The translations under genes were made by a program, and so were the position numbers. Positions 18,324-30,257 of a DNA stretch of 64,000 nt are shown here, one piece after another; the first letter of the stretch is position 1, and each line of letters begins with the position of its first letter. The notes below the pieces were generated by a model that was not told where the DNA came from, searched no databases, and worked only from the letters and a program-made list of their open reading frames with translations. Source of the DNA: Acidimicrobiia bacterium. Its GTDB lineage: Bacteria; Actinomycetota; Acidimicrobiia; Acidimicrobiales; Bin134. The stretch lies in NCBI GenBank assembly GCA_022819825.1, contig JAJEGM010000022.1:1-64000 (forward strand), read 5' to 3'.

Positions 18324-19512
18324 TGCCGCGCCGCTGGACAACCCGGACACGTTTGTCGCTGGGCTGCCGCTGGAGCTGTTGGCCCAGCTTCGAGAGGAAG
18401 ACCCGGTGCACTGGCTCCCCCACCGCCGGGGCGGGGGGCGCTATGTGGTGACCAGCTATCGGTATGTGCGGGAGTTCAATCGGGACTGGCAGCAGTTCTC
18501 CTCTTCGCAGCTGGCTGTTTCTGGGGGCGAGGGTGAGCACCGCGGTCAGGGTGCCATCACCTTGTTGGAGTTCGATCCCCCGGACCACACCGCTCTGCGG
18601 TTGTTGGTGAATCGGGGCTTCACGCCTCGGGCCATCCGCCGACTGGAGGACAGCGCCCACCGCATTGCTGGTGAGCTGGTCGATGGCTTCTTGGCCAGTG
18701 GCGGAGGCGACGCCGCCGAGATGCTGGCCGCGCAGTTGCCCCTTCATGTGACCGGGGAGATGCTGGGCATCCCGATGTCGGACCGGGCCGACATCTTGTC
18801 TTGGACCAACACCACCATCGGAGCGTTCGATCCCGAGATGTGCCCGACGATGGACGATGCCCGGGCGGCCATGGCCAACTTCGCCGCCTACGGGCAAGCC
18901 CACATCGCCCGCCGAAAGGCAGAGCCCGGCGAGGACGTGTTCAGCAGCCTCGTGCACGCCGAGTATGAGGGACGGCGTCTGACCGACGAGGAGCTGGGCG
19001 GATGGTGGCAGCTGCTGGTCACCGGCAGCACCGAGACTACCCGCAACCTGTTGAGCAGTGGTTTGATGCTGCTTTTGGATCACCCCGACCAGGCCGCGGC
19101 GCTGGTTGCCGACGACTCTTTGCTCGACGGGGCAATCGACGAGATGCTGCGGGTGGTGACCCCGGTCATGCACCACCAGCGCCGGGTGACCACTCCGATG
19201 GAGCATGAGAGCGGGGTTAGCTTCGAGCCCGGCCAGATCGTGGACCTTTGGATGACGGCGGCCAACCGCGACCCCGAAATATTCGACGAGCCCGACGCCT
19301 TCGACATCCGCCGCGACGCCAGCGGCCAACTGTCGCTGGGCTCAGGTGGCCCCCACTACTGCCTGGGCGCCAACTTGGCCCGTACCGAGGCCCGGGCCTA
19401 CTTCTCCGCGCTGGCCCCCCACCTTCACCGCTTGGAGCGGTCCGGCCCGGAGGCGAGGCTTCGTACCACCCACTTCAACAGCCTCAAACACCTGCCGGTG
19501 GCGGTGAAATAG
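18316..19512 (+). CDS. Cytochrome P450
   Basis: A 398-residue soluble bacterial P450 that inserts one oxygen atom into a substrate using electrons from ferredoxin. The oxygen-activating I-helix motif is TGSTETTRN, the ExxR pair is in DEMLRVV, and the haem-cysteine loop is LGSGGPHYCLGANLAR. The ATG overlaps the VOC stop by 8 bases. It is the last gene of the SDR-ligase-sulfotransferase operon and is followed by a candidate terminator. No ferredoxin or reductase gene is adjacent. Substrate unknown; the operon suggests hydroxylation to create or alter a sulfation site. Confidence 0.92.
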   Translation: MIDAAPLDNPDTFVAGLPLELLAQLREEDPVHWLPHRRGGGRYVVTSYRYVREFNRDWQQFSSSQLAVSGGEGEHRGQGAITLLEFDPPDHTALRLLVNRGFTPRAIRRLEDSAHRIAGELVDGFLASGGGDAAEMLAAQLPLHVTGEMLGIPMSDRADILSWTNTTIGAFDPEMCPTMDDARAAMANFAAYGQAHIARRKAEPGEDVFSSLVHAEYEGRRLTDEELGGWWQLLVTGSTETTRNLLSSGLMLLLDHPDQAAALVADDSLLDGAIDEMLRVVTPVMHHQRRVTTPMEHESGVSFEPGQIVDLWMTAANRDPEIFDEPDAFDIRRDASGQLSLGSGGPHYCLGANLARTEARAYFSALAPHLHRLERSGPEARLRTTHFNSLKHLPVAVK

Positions 19513-19515
19513 AAG

Positions 19516-19552
19516 AGCCGCCCCCTGGGTTGCACCTCTTGAGATGGCGGCT
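19516..19552 (+). terminator. Candidate terminator after P450 operon
   Basis: The arms AGCCGCC (19516-19522) and GGCGGCT (19546-19552) form a 7-bp GC-rich stem with a 23-base loop directly after the P450 stop. Only a short T run (GATTTC) follows. Confidence 0.4.
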
Positions 19553-19594
19553 GATTTCGCCGGGCTATGACATGATCTTCGAAAGGGAGTTCTC

Positions 19595-20026
19595 ATGAGA
19601 TTGCAGCTTGCGCTGAACGTGTCCAACCTTGACGAGGCGGTGGAGTTCTACTCCCGCCTGTTCGGTGTGGAGCCGGCCCGACAGCGGCCGGGGTACGCCA
19701 ATTTCGCCATCGATCAGCCACCCCTCAAGCTGGTGCTGTTCGAGGCCGGCAACGAATGCAGTGACGACGAAGGATGTTTCAACGGCGCCGGCGGCACGAT
19801 CAACCACCTTGGGGTGGAGGTGGAGACCACTGAGGAAGTCCTCGACGCCGAACGCCGCCTTACCGGGTCGGGCCTGGCCACCACTGGAGTGGACGACACC
19901 CGGTGCTGCTTCGCCGAGAAGACCGAAACCTGGGTCACCGACCCCGACGGCACCGCCTGGGAATGGTACGTCCGCACCGGCGACAGCGAAGTCCTAGAAA
20001 ACGTGGTGATCGCCACCCGCAGCTAA
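19595..20026 (+). CDS. ArsI/CadI-like VOC protein
   Basis: A 143-residue VOC protein resembling ArsI (C-As lyase) and mycobacterial CadI. Supporting features are the N-terminal LNVSNLDEAVEFY, INHLGVEV, the vicinal cysteine pair in DTRCCFAE that in ArsI binds trivalent organoarsenicals, and WVTDPDGTAWEWYV. ArsI cleaves methylarsenite with Fe(II) and oxygen; CadI is metal-induced with unclear role. A GGGAG ribosome site lies upstream. No arsR-type regulator or arsenic efflux gene is nearby, so arsenic detoxification is a family-based inference. It converges on the CoxE-type gene with a 12-base gap. Confidence 0.82.
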   Translation: MRLQLALNVSNLDEAVEFYSRLFGVEPARQRPGYANFAIDQPPLKLVLFEAGNECSDDEGCFNGAGGTINHLGVEVETTEEVLDAERRLTGSGLATTGVDDTRCCFAEKTETWVTDPDGTAWEWYVRTGDSEVLENVVIATRS

Positions 20027-20038
20027 GACCGGGCGGTT

Positions 20039-21499
20039 TCACACGAGGTTTTCTACGAAGCCTTCTAGTTGGCGGAGGTTGCGGACTTCGAAGACTCCGT
20101 CGCAGTGGACGCCGTATTCGGAGACGATGGAGTCGCCGGTGTCCCAGTAGGCGCCGGGTTCGGGGTTTAGCCAGAAGACTTTGCGGGCTCGGTGCTCGAT
20201 CTCTTTGAGGATCCAGGCCTGGGAGGCGTGGTAGTTGTTGCGGGCGTCGCCCAGGATCATCACCGTGGTCTTGGGGCCGACGTCTTTCCCGTAGCGCTCC
20301 CAGAACACCTCGAAGGCGTGGCCGTAGTCGGAGTGGCCGTCTACCCACACCACATCGGCTTCGGCGTTCACCCGGTGGACGGCCTCACCGATGTCGTCCA
20401 CCCCCTCGAAGAAGCTGGTCACCTCGTCGAGGCCGTCTATGAACACGAATGAGCGCACCTTGGAAAACTGGTTGCTGATGGCGTACACAAGATGGAGGGT
20501 GAACCGGGCGAAGGCGGCCACTGACCCGCTCACGTCGGCCACCACCATGATCTCGGGCTTGGCCGGACGGGGATAGCGGAACTTGGGCTCGGCGGGCACC
20601 CCGCCGTAGGAGAGCGAGTGGCGCATGGTGTTGCGGAAATCCAACGGGCCCTTGCGGCCGTGGCGCCGCTTGCGGGCCAGCCGCACAGCCAGTTTGCGGG
20701 TGAGCGGGTAGATGGCCCGGCGAAGGGCCATCATCTCCTCCCGGCTGGCGTGCATGAAGTCCACGTCTTCGGGCAGGGGCTTGCGGAGCGTTTTGGCCAT
20801 GGCCTCCACTCCCCGGTCGGCCACCAGCCGGCGGCGGATCTCGGCCTCCACCTCCTTGCGGAGCTGGTCTACGCGAGCCTCGAACTCGTCACGCTCCAGC
20901 CGCTCCTCCAGGGGAGTGAGGTCGCCGGGGGCGTCCTGGCGGGCCTGGTCCATCAAGCGCTCCAGAACCCCGTCGAGGTCGAGGTTTCGCAGCGTGCGAT
21001 ATAGGTAGTAGGTGCCGCCTACCGGCCGGCCGGGCTCCATGCCGGCGTAGCGCTGCACCGCTTGGCGGGCGATGGCCCGCATGAGGGCGTCGTCGCCCCG
21101 CATCAGCGCTTGGAACAGCATCTCGGCCAGCTGCTCGGCCGACATGGCCTCGCCACCACCCCCGCCCTGGCGGCGTTGCTGGCCGTCCATGCCGTCGACA
21201 AAGTCGGACAGGTCCATGCCTTCGGGCCACTCGCCATCGATGAGGTCGTACTCGGCCCCCCGCAGCGAGAAGTACACCTCGAACACCGTCTCGAAGGCTC
21301 GCCAGTGGGCGTGGTTCTTCACCAGGGTGGCGGCCAACGCGTACTTGAACGCATCCCGGTCTTCAATGGGGATGTGCTGGATTGCCTCCATGGCGTCCAG
21401 GTTCTCGGTGAGGCTGACCGGCAGCCCCGCGGCCCGCAGTTCGGAGATGAACCCGGCCAGAAGCGCCAGCAGCGGGGAGGTGGCGGGCTCGACCTTCAT
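20039..21499 (-). CDS. VWA domain (CoxE-like) protein
   Basis: A 486-residue protein with a C-terminal von Willebrand A domain. The MIDAS metal site is DVSGS (in MVVADVSGSVAAF), followed by the FVFIDGLDEV strand and a later DGHSDYG. The N-terminal half is rich in charged helices. This is the CoxE type, which pairs with MoxR/CoxD AAA+ ATPases to insert metals or mature enzymes such as CO dehydrogenase. Its partner ATPase is directly upstream (69-base gap, same strand). No molybdenum hydroxylase or other client is seen in the window, so the target is open. Confidence 0.85.
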   Translation of the reverse strand: MKVEPATSPLLALLAGFISELRAAGLPVSLTENLDAMEAIQHIPIEDRDAFKYALAATLVKNHAHWRAFETVFEVYFSLRGAEYDLIDGEWPEGMDLSDFVDGMDGQQRRQGGGGGEAMSAEQLAEMLFQALMRGDDALMRAIARQAVQRYAGMEPGRPVGGTYYLYRTLRNLDLDGVLERLMDQARQDAPGDLTPLEERLERDEFEARVDQLRKEVEAEIRRRLVADRGVEAMAKTLRKPLPEDVDFMHASREEMMALRRAIYPLTRKLAVRLARKRRHGRKGPLDFRNTMRHSLSYGGVPAEPKFRYPRPAKPEIMVVADVSGSVAAFARFTLHLVYAISNQFSKVRSFVFIDGLDEVTSFFEGVDDIGEAVHRVNAEADVVWVDGHSDYGHAFEVFWERYGKDVGPKTTVMILGDARNNYHASQAWILKEIEHRARKVFWLNPEPGAYWDTGDSIVSEYGVHCDGVFEVRNLRQLEGFVENLV

Positions 21500-21568
21500 G
21501 GCAGGCTCAGGGCTGAACCGTAAAGGGCTTGCCAGTGAGGCCAGTGACCTTGCGTCTGACCAGGAGGG

Positions 21569-22483
21569 TCACGAGGTTGCGACCGGGGCGGCAAACTCCT
21601 CGTCGGAGGAGGCGAACTCCTTGAGCGCCTTTTCGATGTCGCTGCGGTACTTGAGCAGGATGTTCACCGTCTCGGCCGCGGTGTCGGCGTCGATGTGCTC
21701 CACTCCCAGCAGTACCAGAGTGCGGGCCCAGTCCAGGGTCTCGGACACCGACGGGGCTTTCTTCAGCTCGATCTGGCGAACCGAGCGCACGATGCGGGCC
21801 ACCTGGTCGGCCAAGCTCTCGCCCACGCCGGGCACCTTGGCCAGCACGATCTCCTTCTCCCGGTCGAGATCGGGATAGTCGATGTGCAGGAACAGACACC
21901 GCCGCTTGAGGGCCTCCGACAGCTCCCGGGTGTTGTTGGAGGTGAGGAATACCAGCGGGATCTGGCTGGCAGCCACCGTGCCCAACTCGGGGATGGACAC
22001 CTGGTAGTCGGACAGGATCTCCAGCAACAGCGCCTCGGTCTCGATCTCCACCCGGTCAACCTCGTCGATGAGCAGCACCACCGGCTCAGCGGCGCGGATG
22101 GCCTCCAACAGCGGTCGGGTGAGCAGGAACTCCTCAGAGAACAGGTCGTCCTCGATCTGCTGCCACATGCCCTCGCCCTCGGGATCCTCTCCCTGGCGCT
22201 CGGCCTGGATGCGCAGGAGCTGCTTCTTGTAGTTCCACTCATACAGAGCCTTGGACTCGTCGAGACCCTCGTAGCACTGGAGGCGGATGAGCCGGGCGCC
22301 AGTGGCCTCGGCCACGCTCTTGGCCAACTGGGTCTTACCAGTGCCGGCTGGACCCTCCACCAGCACCGGCTTCTGCAAGCGCTCGGCCAGATAAACCACC
22401 CCGGCGATGCCCTCATCGGCCAGATACTGCACATCGCTCAGGCCTTTGCGCACCGAGTCGACGTCAGCGAAGGAGAAACTCAT
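21569..22483 (-). CDS. MoxR-family AAA+ ATPase (CoxD-like)
   Basis: A 304-residue AAA+ ATPase. Walker A is GPAGTGKT (about residues 41-48), Walker B is VVLLIDEVDRVE, and sensor 1 is FLTSNNTRELSEAL. The LIRLQCYEGLDESKALYEWNY segment after Walker A is characteristic of the CoxD/MoxR branch. These ATPases work with a VWA protein as a chaperone or metal-insertion pair, which here is the gene just downstream. It acts in the cytoplasm. It sits between proA and the VWA gene on the minus strand. Confidence 0.92.
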   Translation of the reverse strand: MSFSFADVDSVRKGLSDVQYLADEGIAGVVYLAERLQKPVLVEGPAGTGKTQLAKSVAEATGARLIRLQCYEGLDESKALYEWNYKKQLLRIQAERQGEDPEGEGMWQQIEDDLFSEEFLLTRPLLEAIRAAEPVVLLIDEVDRVEIETEALLLEILSDYQVSIPELGTVAASQIPLVFLTSNNTRELSEALKRRCLFLHIDYPDLDREKEIVLAKVPGVGESLADQVARIVRSVRQIELKKAPSVSETLDWARTLVLLGVEHIDADTAAETVNILLKYRSDIEKALKEFASSDEEFAAPVATS

Positions 22484-22531
22484 GGCTGAAGGCTACGTCT
22501 CGCTCGATCTAGCCCCGAAATCAGTAAGGGC

Positions 22532-23788
22532 CTAGCCCCGTATTTGGCCCTCGCCCCGGACTACATACTTGGTGGTGGTGAGCTGGCGCAGACCCATCGG
22601 ACCTCGAGCGTGCAGCTTCTGGGTGCTGATGCCGATCTCCGCGCCGAAGCCGAACTCCTCGCCGTCCACAAACCGGGTGGAGGCGTTGACCAGCACCGCG
22701 GCGGCGTCCACCTCGGTGCAGAACCGGTCGGCAGCCTCTAGATCGGCGGTGATGATGGCCTCGCTGTGACCGCTGCCGGTGTCGTTCACGTGGGCGATGG
22801 CCTCGTCCAAGCTGTCCACCACCTTCACCGACAGCTTCAGGTCCAAGAACTCGGTGAAGTAATCGGCCTCGGTGGCCTCGCCGATGCGATCCGGCCCCAA
22901 AATGGCCCGGGCCGCCTCGTCGCCTACCAACTCGACACCAGCCAGGTCGTCGGCCAGCGGGGGGAGCAGCTCGGCGGCAATCGACTGGTGTATCACCAAG
23001 GACTCGGCCGCGTTGCACACCGAGGGGCGCTGGGTCTTGGCGTTGACCACGATGCGACGAGCCATGTCCAAGTCGGCCGAGGCGTCCACGTACACGTGGC
23101 AGTTGCCGTCGCCGTCGATCACATAGGGCACGGTGGCGTTTTCCAGAATGGAGGCGATCAGCCCGGGACCGCCTCGGGGGATGAGGCAGTCGATGCTGTC
23201 CCGCAGCTGCATGAACTCGGCCGCCGCGGAATGGCTGGTATCGCTCACCAGTACCAGGGCATCGCTGGGCAAACCGGCCTTCTCGTACGCGTCCCGCATC
23301 ACCCCGGCGATGGCCAGGTTGGAGCCCAGCGCGCTGGACGATCCCCGCAAGAAGGCGGCATTGCCCGACTTGAGGCACAGGCCAGCGGCATCGCTGGTCA
23401 CGTTGGGGCGGCTCTCATACACGATGGCCACCACGCCCAGCGGCACTCGCACCTGGCTGATCCTCAGGCCGGAGGGCACTACCCAGCCGCCCACGATCTC
23501 CCCCACCGGGTCGGCGAGGCCGGCGACCTTACGCAAACCGCCGGCCATTCCCTCCAACCGGGAGTCTGTCAGTCGAAGCCGGTCCACCAGCGTGGCGCTC
23601 ATGCCCGACGCGGTGGCCGCCTCCACGTCGGCCTGGTTGGCCTCCAACAGATCGTCTCGGGCCTGCTCCAGTTGGTCGGCGGCCAACAACAGGGCGTGGT
23701 TTTTGGTCTCGGTATCGGCAGTGGCCAAAACCCGGGCTGCGGCCTTGGCCCGGTCGGCCAACTCGGCCATGGGTATATCGGCGCTCAC
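22532..23788 (-). CDS. proA: Glutamate-5-semialdehyde dehydrogenase ProA
   Basis: A 418-residue enzyme reducing glutamyl-5-phosphate to glutamate-5-semialdehyde in proline synthesis. The catalytic cysteine lies in QRPSVCNAAESLVIH. Other family marks are YESRPNVTSDAAGLCLKSGN, the nucleotide region, and the late FGFGAEIGIST and HARGPMGL. The GTG at 23788 (VSADIPMAEL) is chosen over an upstream ATG that would run towards murJ and add 48 unconserved residues; an ATG six codons later is also possible. proB lies about 1.8 kb away beyond the divergently transcribed murJ, so the two proline genes are split here. Confidence 0.94.
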   Translation of the reverse strand: MSADIPMAELADRAKAAARVLATADTETKNHALLLAADQLEQARDDLLEANQADVEAATASGMSATLVDRLRLTDSRLEGMAGGLRKVAGLADPVGEIVGGWVVPSGLRISQVRVPLGVVAIVYESRPNVTSDAAGLCLKSGNAAFLRGSSSALGSNLAIAGVMRDAYEKAGLPSDALVLVSDTSHSAAAEFMQLRDSIDCLIPRGGPGLIASILENATVPYVIDGDGNCHVYVDASADLDMARRIVVNAKTQRPSVCNAAESLVIHQSIAAELLPPLADDLAGVELVGDEAARAILGPDRIGEATEADYFTEFLDLKLSVKVVDSLDEAIAHVNDTGSGHSEAIITADLEAADRFCTEVDAAAVLVNASTRFVDGEEFGFGAEIGISTQKLHARGPMGLRQLTTTKYVVRGEGQIRG

Positions 23789-25588
23789 GGCGCGAGCGTA
23801 CCCGACTGCACCCGTTGCTCCGGTAGCGTGTTTTGGCATTCCACCGGTTGAACAACGACTCAACGGCCCGAACGACGCTCCGCGGTCTGGCGGCAAAGGG
23901 GCGATCCAGAGACAAGACGATGGCTGACACATCTACCTCCGAGCGCCCCAGCGGCAAGGGAGCAGCCCTGGTGGGTGCGGGGATTTTCCTGTCCCGCGTT
24001 TCGGGTATCGGCCGGGAGGTGGCGGTGGCCGCGTTCATCGGCGCAGGCCGCATCGGCGATGCCTACCGGGCCGCTTTGACCATTCCCCGCCTGCTGCAAA
24101 ACCTGCTGGGCGAAGGGGTGCTGTCGGCCTCCTTCATCCCCATCTACTCGCAGCTGGTGGAGCAGGGGCGGCGCAAGGACGCGGGGCGTCTGGCCGGAGC
24201 AGTGTTCGGGCTGTTGGCGGTGGTCACCGGGCTATTGGTGCTGGCCGGGTGGATGTTGGCCGAGCCGGTGGTGTCGCTGTTGTTGTGGCGGCTGTCCGAC
24301 GACACCGCTGATCTAACCGTGGAGCTGGTACGGGTGATGTTCGCCGGGATCGGGTTCATCGTGCTGGCGGCGTGGACCCTGGGGGTGCTGAGCGCCCACC
24401 GCCGGTTCTTCTTGTCCTTTGCCGCCCCGGTGATCTGGAACGCCGCCCAGGTGGCGTTCATGGTGGGGGCTTGGCTGGTGTGGCACGACGTGGACCCCTC
24501 TACCCGGGCCTCCGACGTGGCCAAGATGGCGGCTTGGGGGGTCGTGGTGGGCGGCGCCCTCCAATTCTTGGTGCAGGTACCGCTGGTGCTGCGGCTCGTC
24601 CCGTCGCTTCGGCTCAGCCTGAACTGGCGGCGCCCCGATGTGCGGACGGTGCTCAACCGGTTCGGGCCGGCGTTCATCGGCCGAGGGGTGGTGCAGGTGT
24701 CGGCCTACGTGGACTTGATCCTGGCCGGGCTGCTCGCCGGCGGGGCCATCGCCGCGTTGGGGTTCGCCCAGGTGATCTATTTCCTGCCCATCAGCCTGTT
24801 CGCCATGAGCGTGGCGGCCAGCGACCTGCCGGAGATGGCCCGGGAGCAAGGCGACCCCGAAGCACTGGTGCGACGGCTCCAAGCCGGCCTCGACCGGATC
24901 GGGTTCTACGTTCTGTACTCGGCGGTGGCGTTCATCACCCTGGGCGGGTTGATCGTTGGAGCGCTGCTGGAGCGGGGGCAGTTCAACGGCGACCAGACCG
25001 TGCAGGTGTGGTGGATCCTGGCCGCTTACTCCTTGGGACTAGTGGCCTCGGCGTCATCTCGCCTGCTTCAGAACGCCTGCTTCGCGGCAGGCGATGCCAA
25101 AGGCCCGGCCCGGGTGGCGGTGGTGCGAGTGGTGCTGGCCGCCGGGGTCGGGATTCTGCTCATGTTCAGCTTCGACTCCTATGGGGTGGTCAACGGCAGC
25201 GTGGAGCGGCTGGGCGACTTCCAGGTGCTGTCACCGCTGTCGGACGCCGAACGGGCCGAGGGCGCGGTGCGGCTGGGAGCGGTGGGCCTGGCCCTGGGCA
25301 GCACGGTGGCAGCCTGGGTGGAGTACGGCATCCTGCGCCATCGGATCCGCTATCTGCTGCGCCGCCGCCAGCCGGTGCGGGGTCCGATGAGACGCCTGGC
25401 GGTTGCTGCTCTGTCGGCCGCGGTGCTGGGCGGAGTACTGGCCTGGGGCTTTGAGCCCCTGCCACTGTTGGTGGCCGCGCCGGTGGCTTTGCTGGTAACT
25501 GGAGGGGTGTATGTAATCCTCGGGCGAGGCTCCGGGGTGGCCGCGGCTGAGGAAGCCGCCTCCCTGATGGAGCAGGCCATGGCCCGCG

Positions 25589-28292
<2,704 letters not shown>

Positions 28293-28303
28293 CGTTCGCT
28301 CCT

Positions 28304-28609
28304 CTACGCCTTGATCGCCGTGATCTGAATGCGGGACTTGCGCTGGCGATGGCCCCACCGCCGACGCTGGTTGCTCTTGTTCTTGTAAGTGAAACCGTTG
28401 ATCTTGCGGTCTTTGACCGAGTCCACCACTGTGGCGGTGACCTTGGCCTTACCGAGCTGATCGGGGGCGGCGGTCACCGAGTCGCCGTCCACCAACAACA
28501 GCGGGATCAGCTCGACCTCAGCCCCGGGTTCGCCCAGCAGCTCCACATCGAGGATCTGGCCCTCTTCAACCTTGTACTGCTTTCCGCCGGTGCGGATAAC
28601 GGCATACAC
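28304..28609 (-). CDS. rplU: 50S ribosomal protein L21
   Basis: A 101-residue L21 that binds 23S rRNA. The family start [16 protein letters not shown] and the late [15 protein letters not shown] are present. It lies 10 bases downstream of the RNase E/G gene and just upstream of rpmA, so all three are probably on one transcript. Confidence 0.97.
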   Translation of the reverse strand: MYAVIRTGGKQYKVEEGQILDVELLGEPGAEVELIPLLLVDGDSVTAAPDQLGKAKVTATVVDSVKDRKINGFTYKNKSNQRRRWGHRQRKSRIQITAIKA

Positions 28610-28619
28610 CTGTCCAAGG

Positions 28620-30242
28620 CTACCCGTCTCGACGGGTTCTTACTAGCTGTCGGTCGAGCTCCAGGCCCCGCCCCTCGCAGGTCGGGCAGACCGAAGAGCA
28701 CGACTCCAGCAGGCCCTCACCAATGCGCTTTCGGGTCATCTCCACCAAGCCCAATTCGGAGATGTCCAGCACCTGGGTGCGGGTCTTGTCCCAAGCCAGA
28801 GACTCCCGGAATACCTTCATGAGCTCTTCGCGGTTGCCCCGCTTCTCCATGTCCACGAAGTCGATCACGATGATCCCGCCGATGTCGCGCAACCGAAGCT
28901 GCCGGGGAATCTCCTGAGCCGCCTCCAGGTTGTTGCGGAACACGGTCTCCTCCAGGTTGGAGTCGCCGACGTTCTTGCCGGTGTTCACATCGATCACGGT
29001 GAGCGCTTCGGTGCTCTCGATGATCAGCGATCCGCCACCCGGGAGCCACACCTTCTTGTCCAGAGCCTTGACGAACTGCTCGTGTACGTGATGGCGCTCC
29101 AACAAACTGAGATGCTCGCTGTCGGCGTCGTAGTACTCGAGCCGCTCCACCAGTTCGGGGGCCACGCTGGACACGTAGTCGTGTACCTCGTCGAACAGGC
29201 GGCGATCATCGATGTGGACCGAACGGAAGTCCTGATTGAACTCCTCCCGGATGACCCGAACCGCCATCTCGGGCTCCCGGTAGAGCAGCCCGGGCACCTT
29301 CGCCTTCTTGGTCAGGGCCTCGATCTCCTCCCATTGCGACACCAGCCGCTTCACGTCGCGCTCCAGTTCCTCAGCGGTGATCTTCTCGGCTGCGGTGCGC
29401 ACGATGATCCCGTGCTCTTCCGGCTTGCACCGGTCGAGCACCTTTCGCAGCCGCTTGCGCTCCTTGTCGGGAAGCCGCTTGGAGATGCCGTAGGTCTTGG
29501 AGTTGGGCACCAGCACCACGAACCGGCCCGGCAGCGACACCTCCTGGGTCAGCCGGGCCCCCTTGTGGGCGATGGGGTTCTTGGTGACCTGGCACATGAT
29601 GGTCTGGCGGGCCTCCAAGAGGTTCTCGATTCGGGGCGAACCGTTCGAGGTCTCCACATCGTCGGGGTCGAACACCACATCGCCCCGGTACAGCACCGCA
29701 TTCTTGGGAGTGCCGATGTCCACGAAGGCGGCCTCCATGCCGGGCAGCACGTTTTGGACCCGACCCAGGTAGATGTTGCCGTGGATCTCCCCGACGTCGT
29801 CGGCCGGACGGGACACGTAGTGCTCAATAAGCGCACGGCCCTCCAACACTGCGATCTGGGTGACTTCCGGGCGGACTTGGACCAGCATCATGTAGCGGCC
29901 CACCGGCCGGCCCTTGCGACGGCGGCCCCGTCGGCGTTCCAGAGTCTTCTCGTCCAGCTCTACCGGACCGTCCGATACCCGGTGCTCCACCGGCTGCACC
30001 GGACGGCTGCCTCCTCCGCGGCCCCGCCCGCCTCGACGGCGACGGCGCTTGCGACCCGATCCGGAACCGCTCCCGCCGGAGCCTGAGCCCCCAGAGCCAT
30101 TGCCGCTGGGCGCGGGGCGGGAATCCCCGACTTTGGGTTTTCCGTCAGAGGGAGGCGCGGGGCGGGAATCCCCGATCTTGGGTTTTCCGTCAGTAGGAGG
30201 CGCGGGGCGGGAATCCCCGATTTTGGGGCGGGCTTCGGTCAT
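28620..30242 (-). CDS. rng: Ribonuclease E/G family endoribonuclease
   Basis: A 540-residue RNase E/G. After a disordered N-terminal lead (about residues 1-120) of 15-residue KIGDSRPAPP repeats, glycine-serine runs and arginine clusters, the S1-like domain begins around MLVQVRPEVTQIAV. The DNase-like core carries the metal-binding aspartates in VIDVNTG and VIDFVDM. CPTCEGRG near the end is the Zn-link that joins dimers. The enzyme cuts single-stranded AU-rich RNA in mRNA decay and rRNA/tRNA maturation. The basic N-terminal lead in place of the usual C-terminal scaffold is seen in actinobacteria. rplU follows after 10 bases. Confidence 0.93.
   Translation of the reverse strand: MTEARPKIGDSRPAPPTDGKPKIGDSRPAPPSDGKPKVGDSRPAPSGNGSGGSGSGGSGSGSGRKRRRRRGGRGRGGGSRPVQPVEHRVSDGPVELDEKTLERRRGRRRKGRPVGRYMMLVQVRPEVTQIAVLEGRALIEHYVSRPADDVGEIHGNIYLGRVQNVLPGMEAAFVDIGTPKNAVLYRGDVVFDPDDVETSNGSPRIENLLEARQTIMCQVTKNPIAHKGARLTQEVSLPGRFVVLVPNSKTYGISKRLPDKERKRLRKVLDRCKPEEHGIIVRTAAEKITAEELERDVKRLVSQWEEIEALTKKAKVPGLLYREPEMAVRVIREEFNQDFRSVHIDDRRLFDEVHDYVSSVAPELVERLEYYDADSEHLSLLERHHVHEQFVKALDKKVWLPGGGSLIIESTEALTVIDVNTGKNVGDSNLEETVFRNNLEAAQEIPRQLRLRDIGGIIVIDFVDMEKRGNREELMKVFRESLAWDKTRTQVLDISELGLVEMTRKRIGEGLLESCSSVCPTCEGRGLELDRQLVRTRRDG
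30111..30228 (-). repeat. 45-bp tandem repeat in 5' end of RNase E/G gene
   Basis: Units 30111-30155 and 30156-30200 are near identical, and a third partial unit covers 30201-30228. They encode the KIGDSRPAPP(T/S)DGKP repeats. Each unit contains CGGGG and CCCCG arms flanking CGGGAAT, so the mRNA would carry three hairpins within the first ~130 coding bases. Confidence 0.9.
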
Positions 30243-30257
30243 CTGTGTAGTCCTTTC

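Noticed and set aside
17971-19329. Minus-strand frame opposite VOC and P450 genes
   Set aside because: Lacks motifs; the plus-strand P450 signature is complete.
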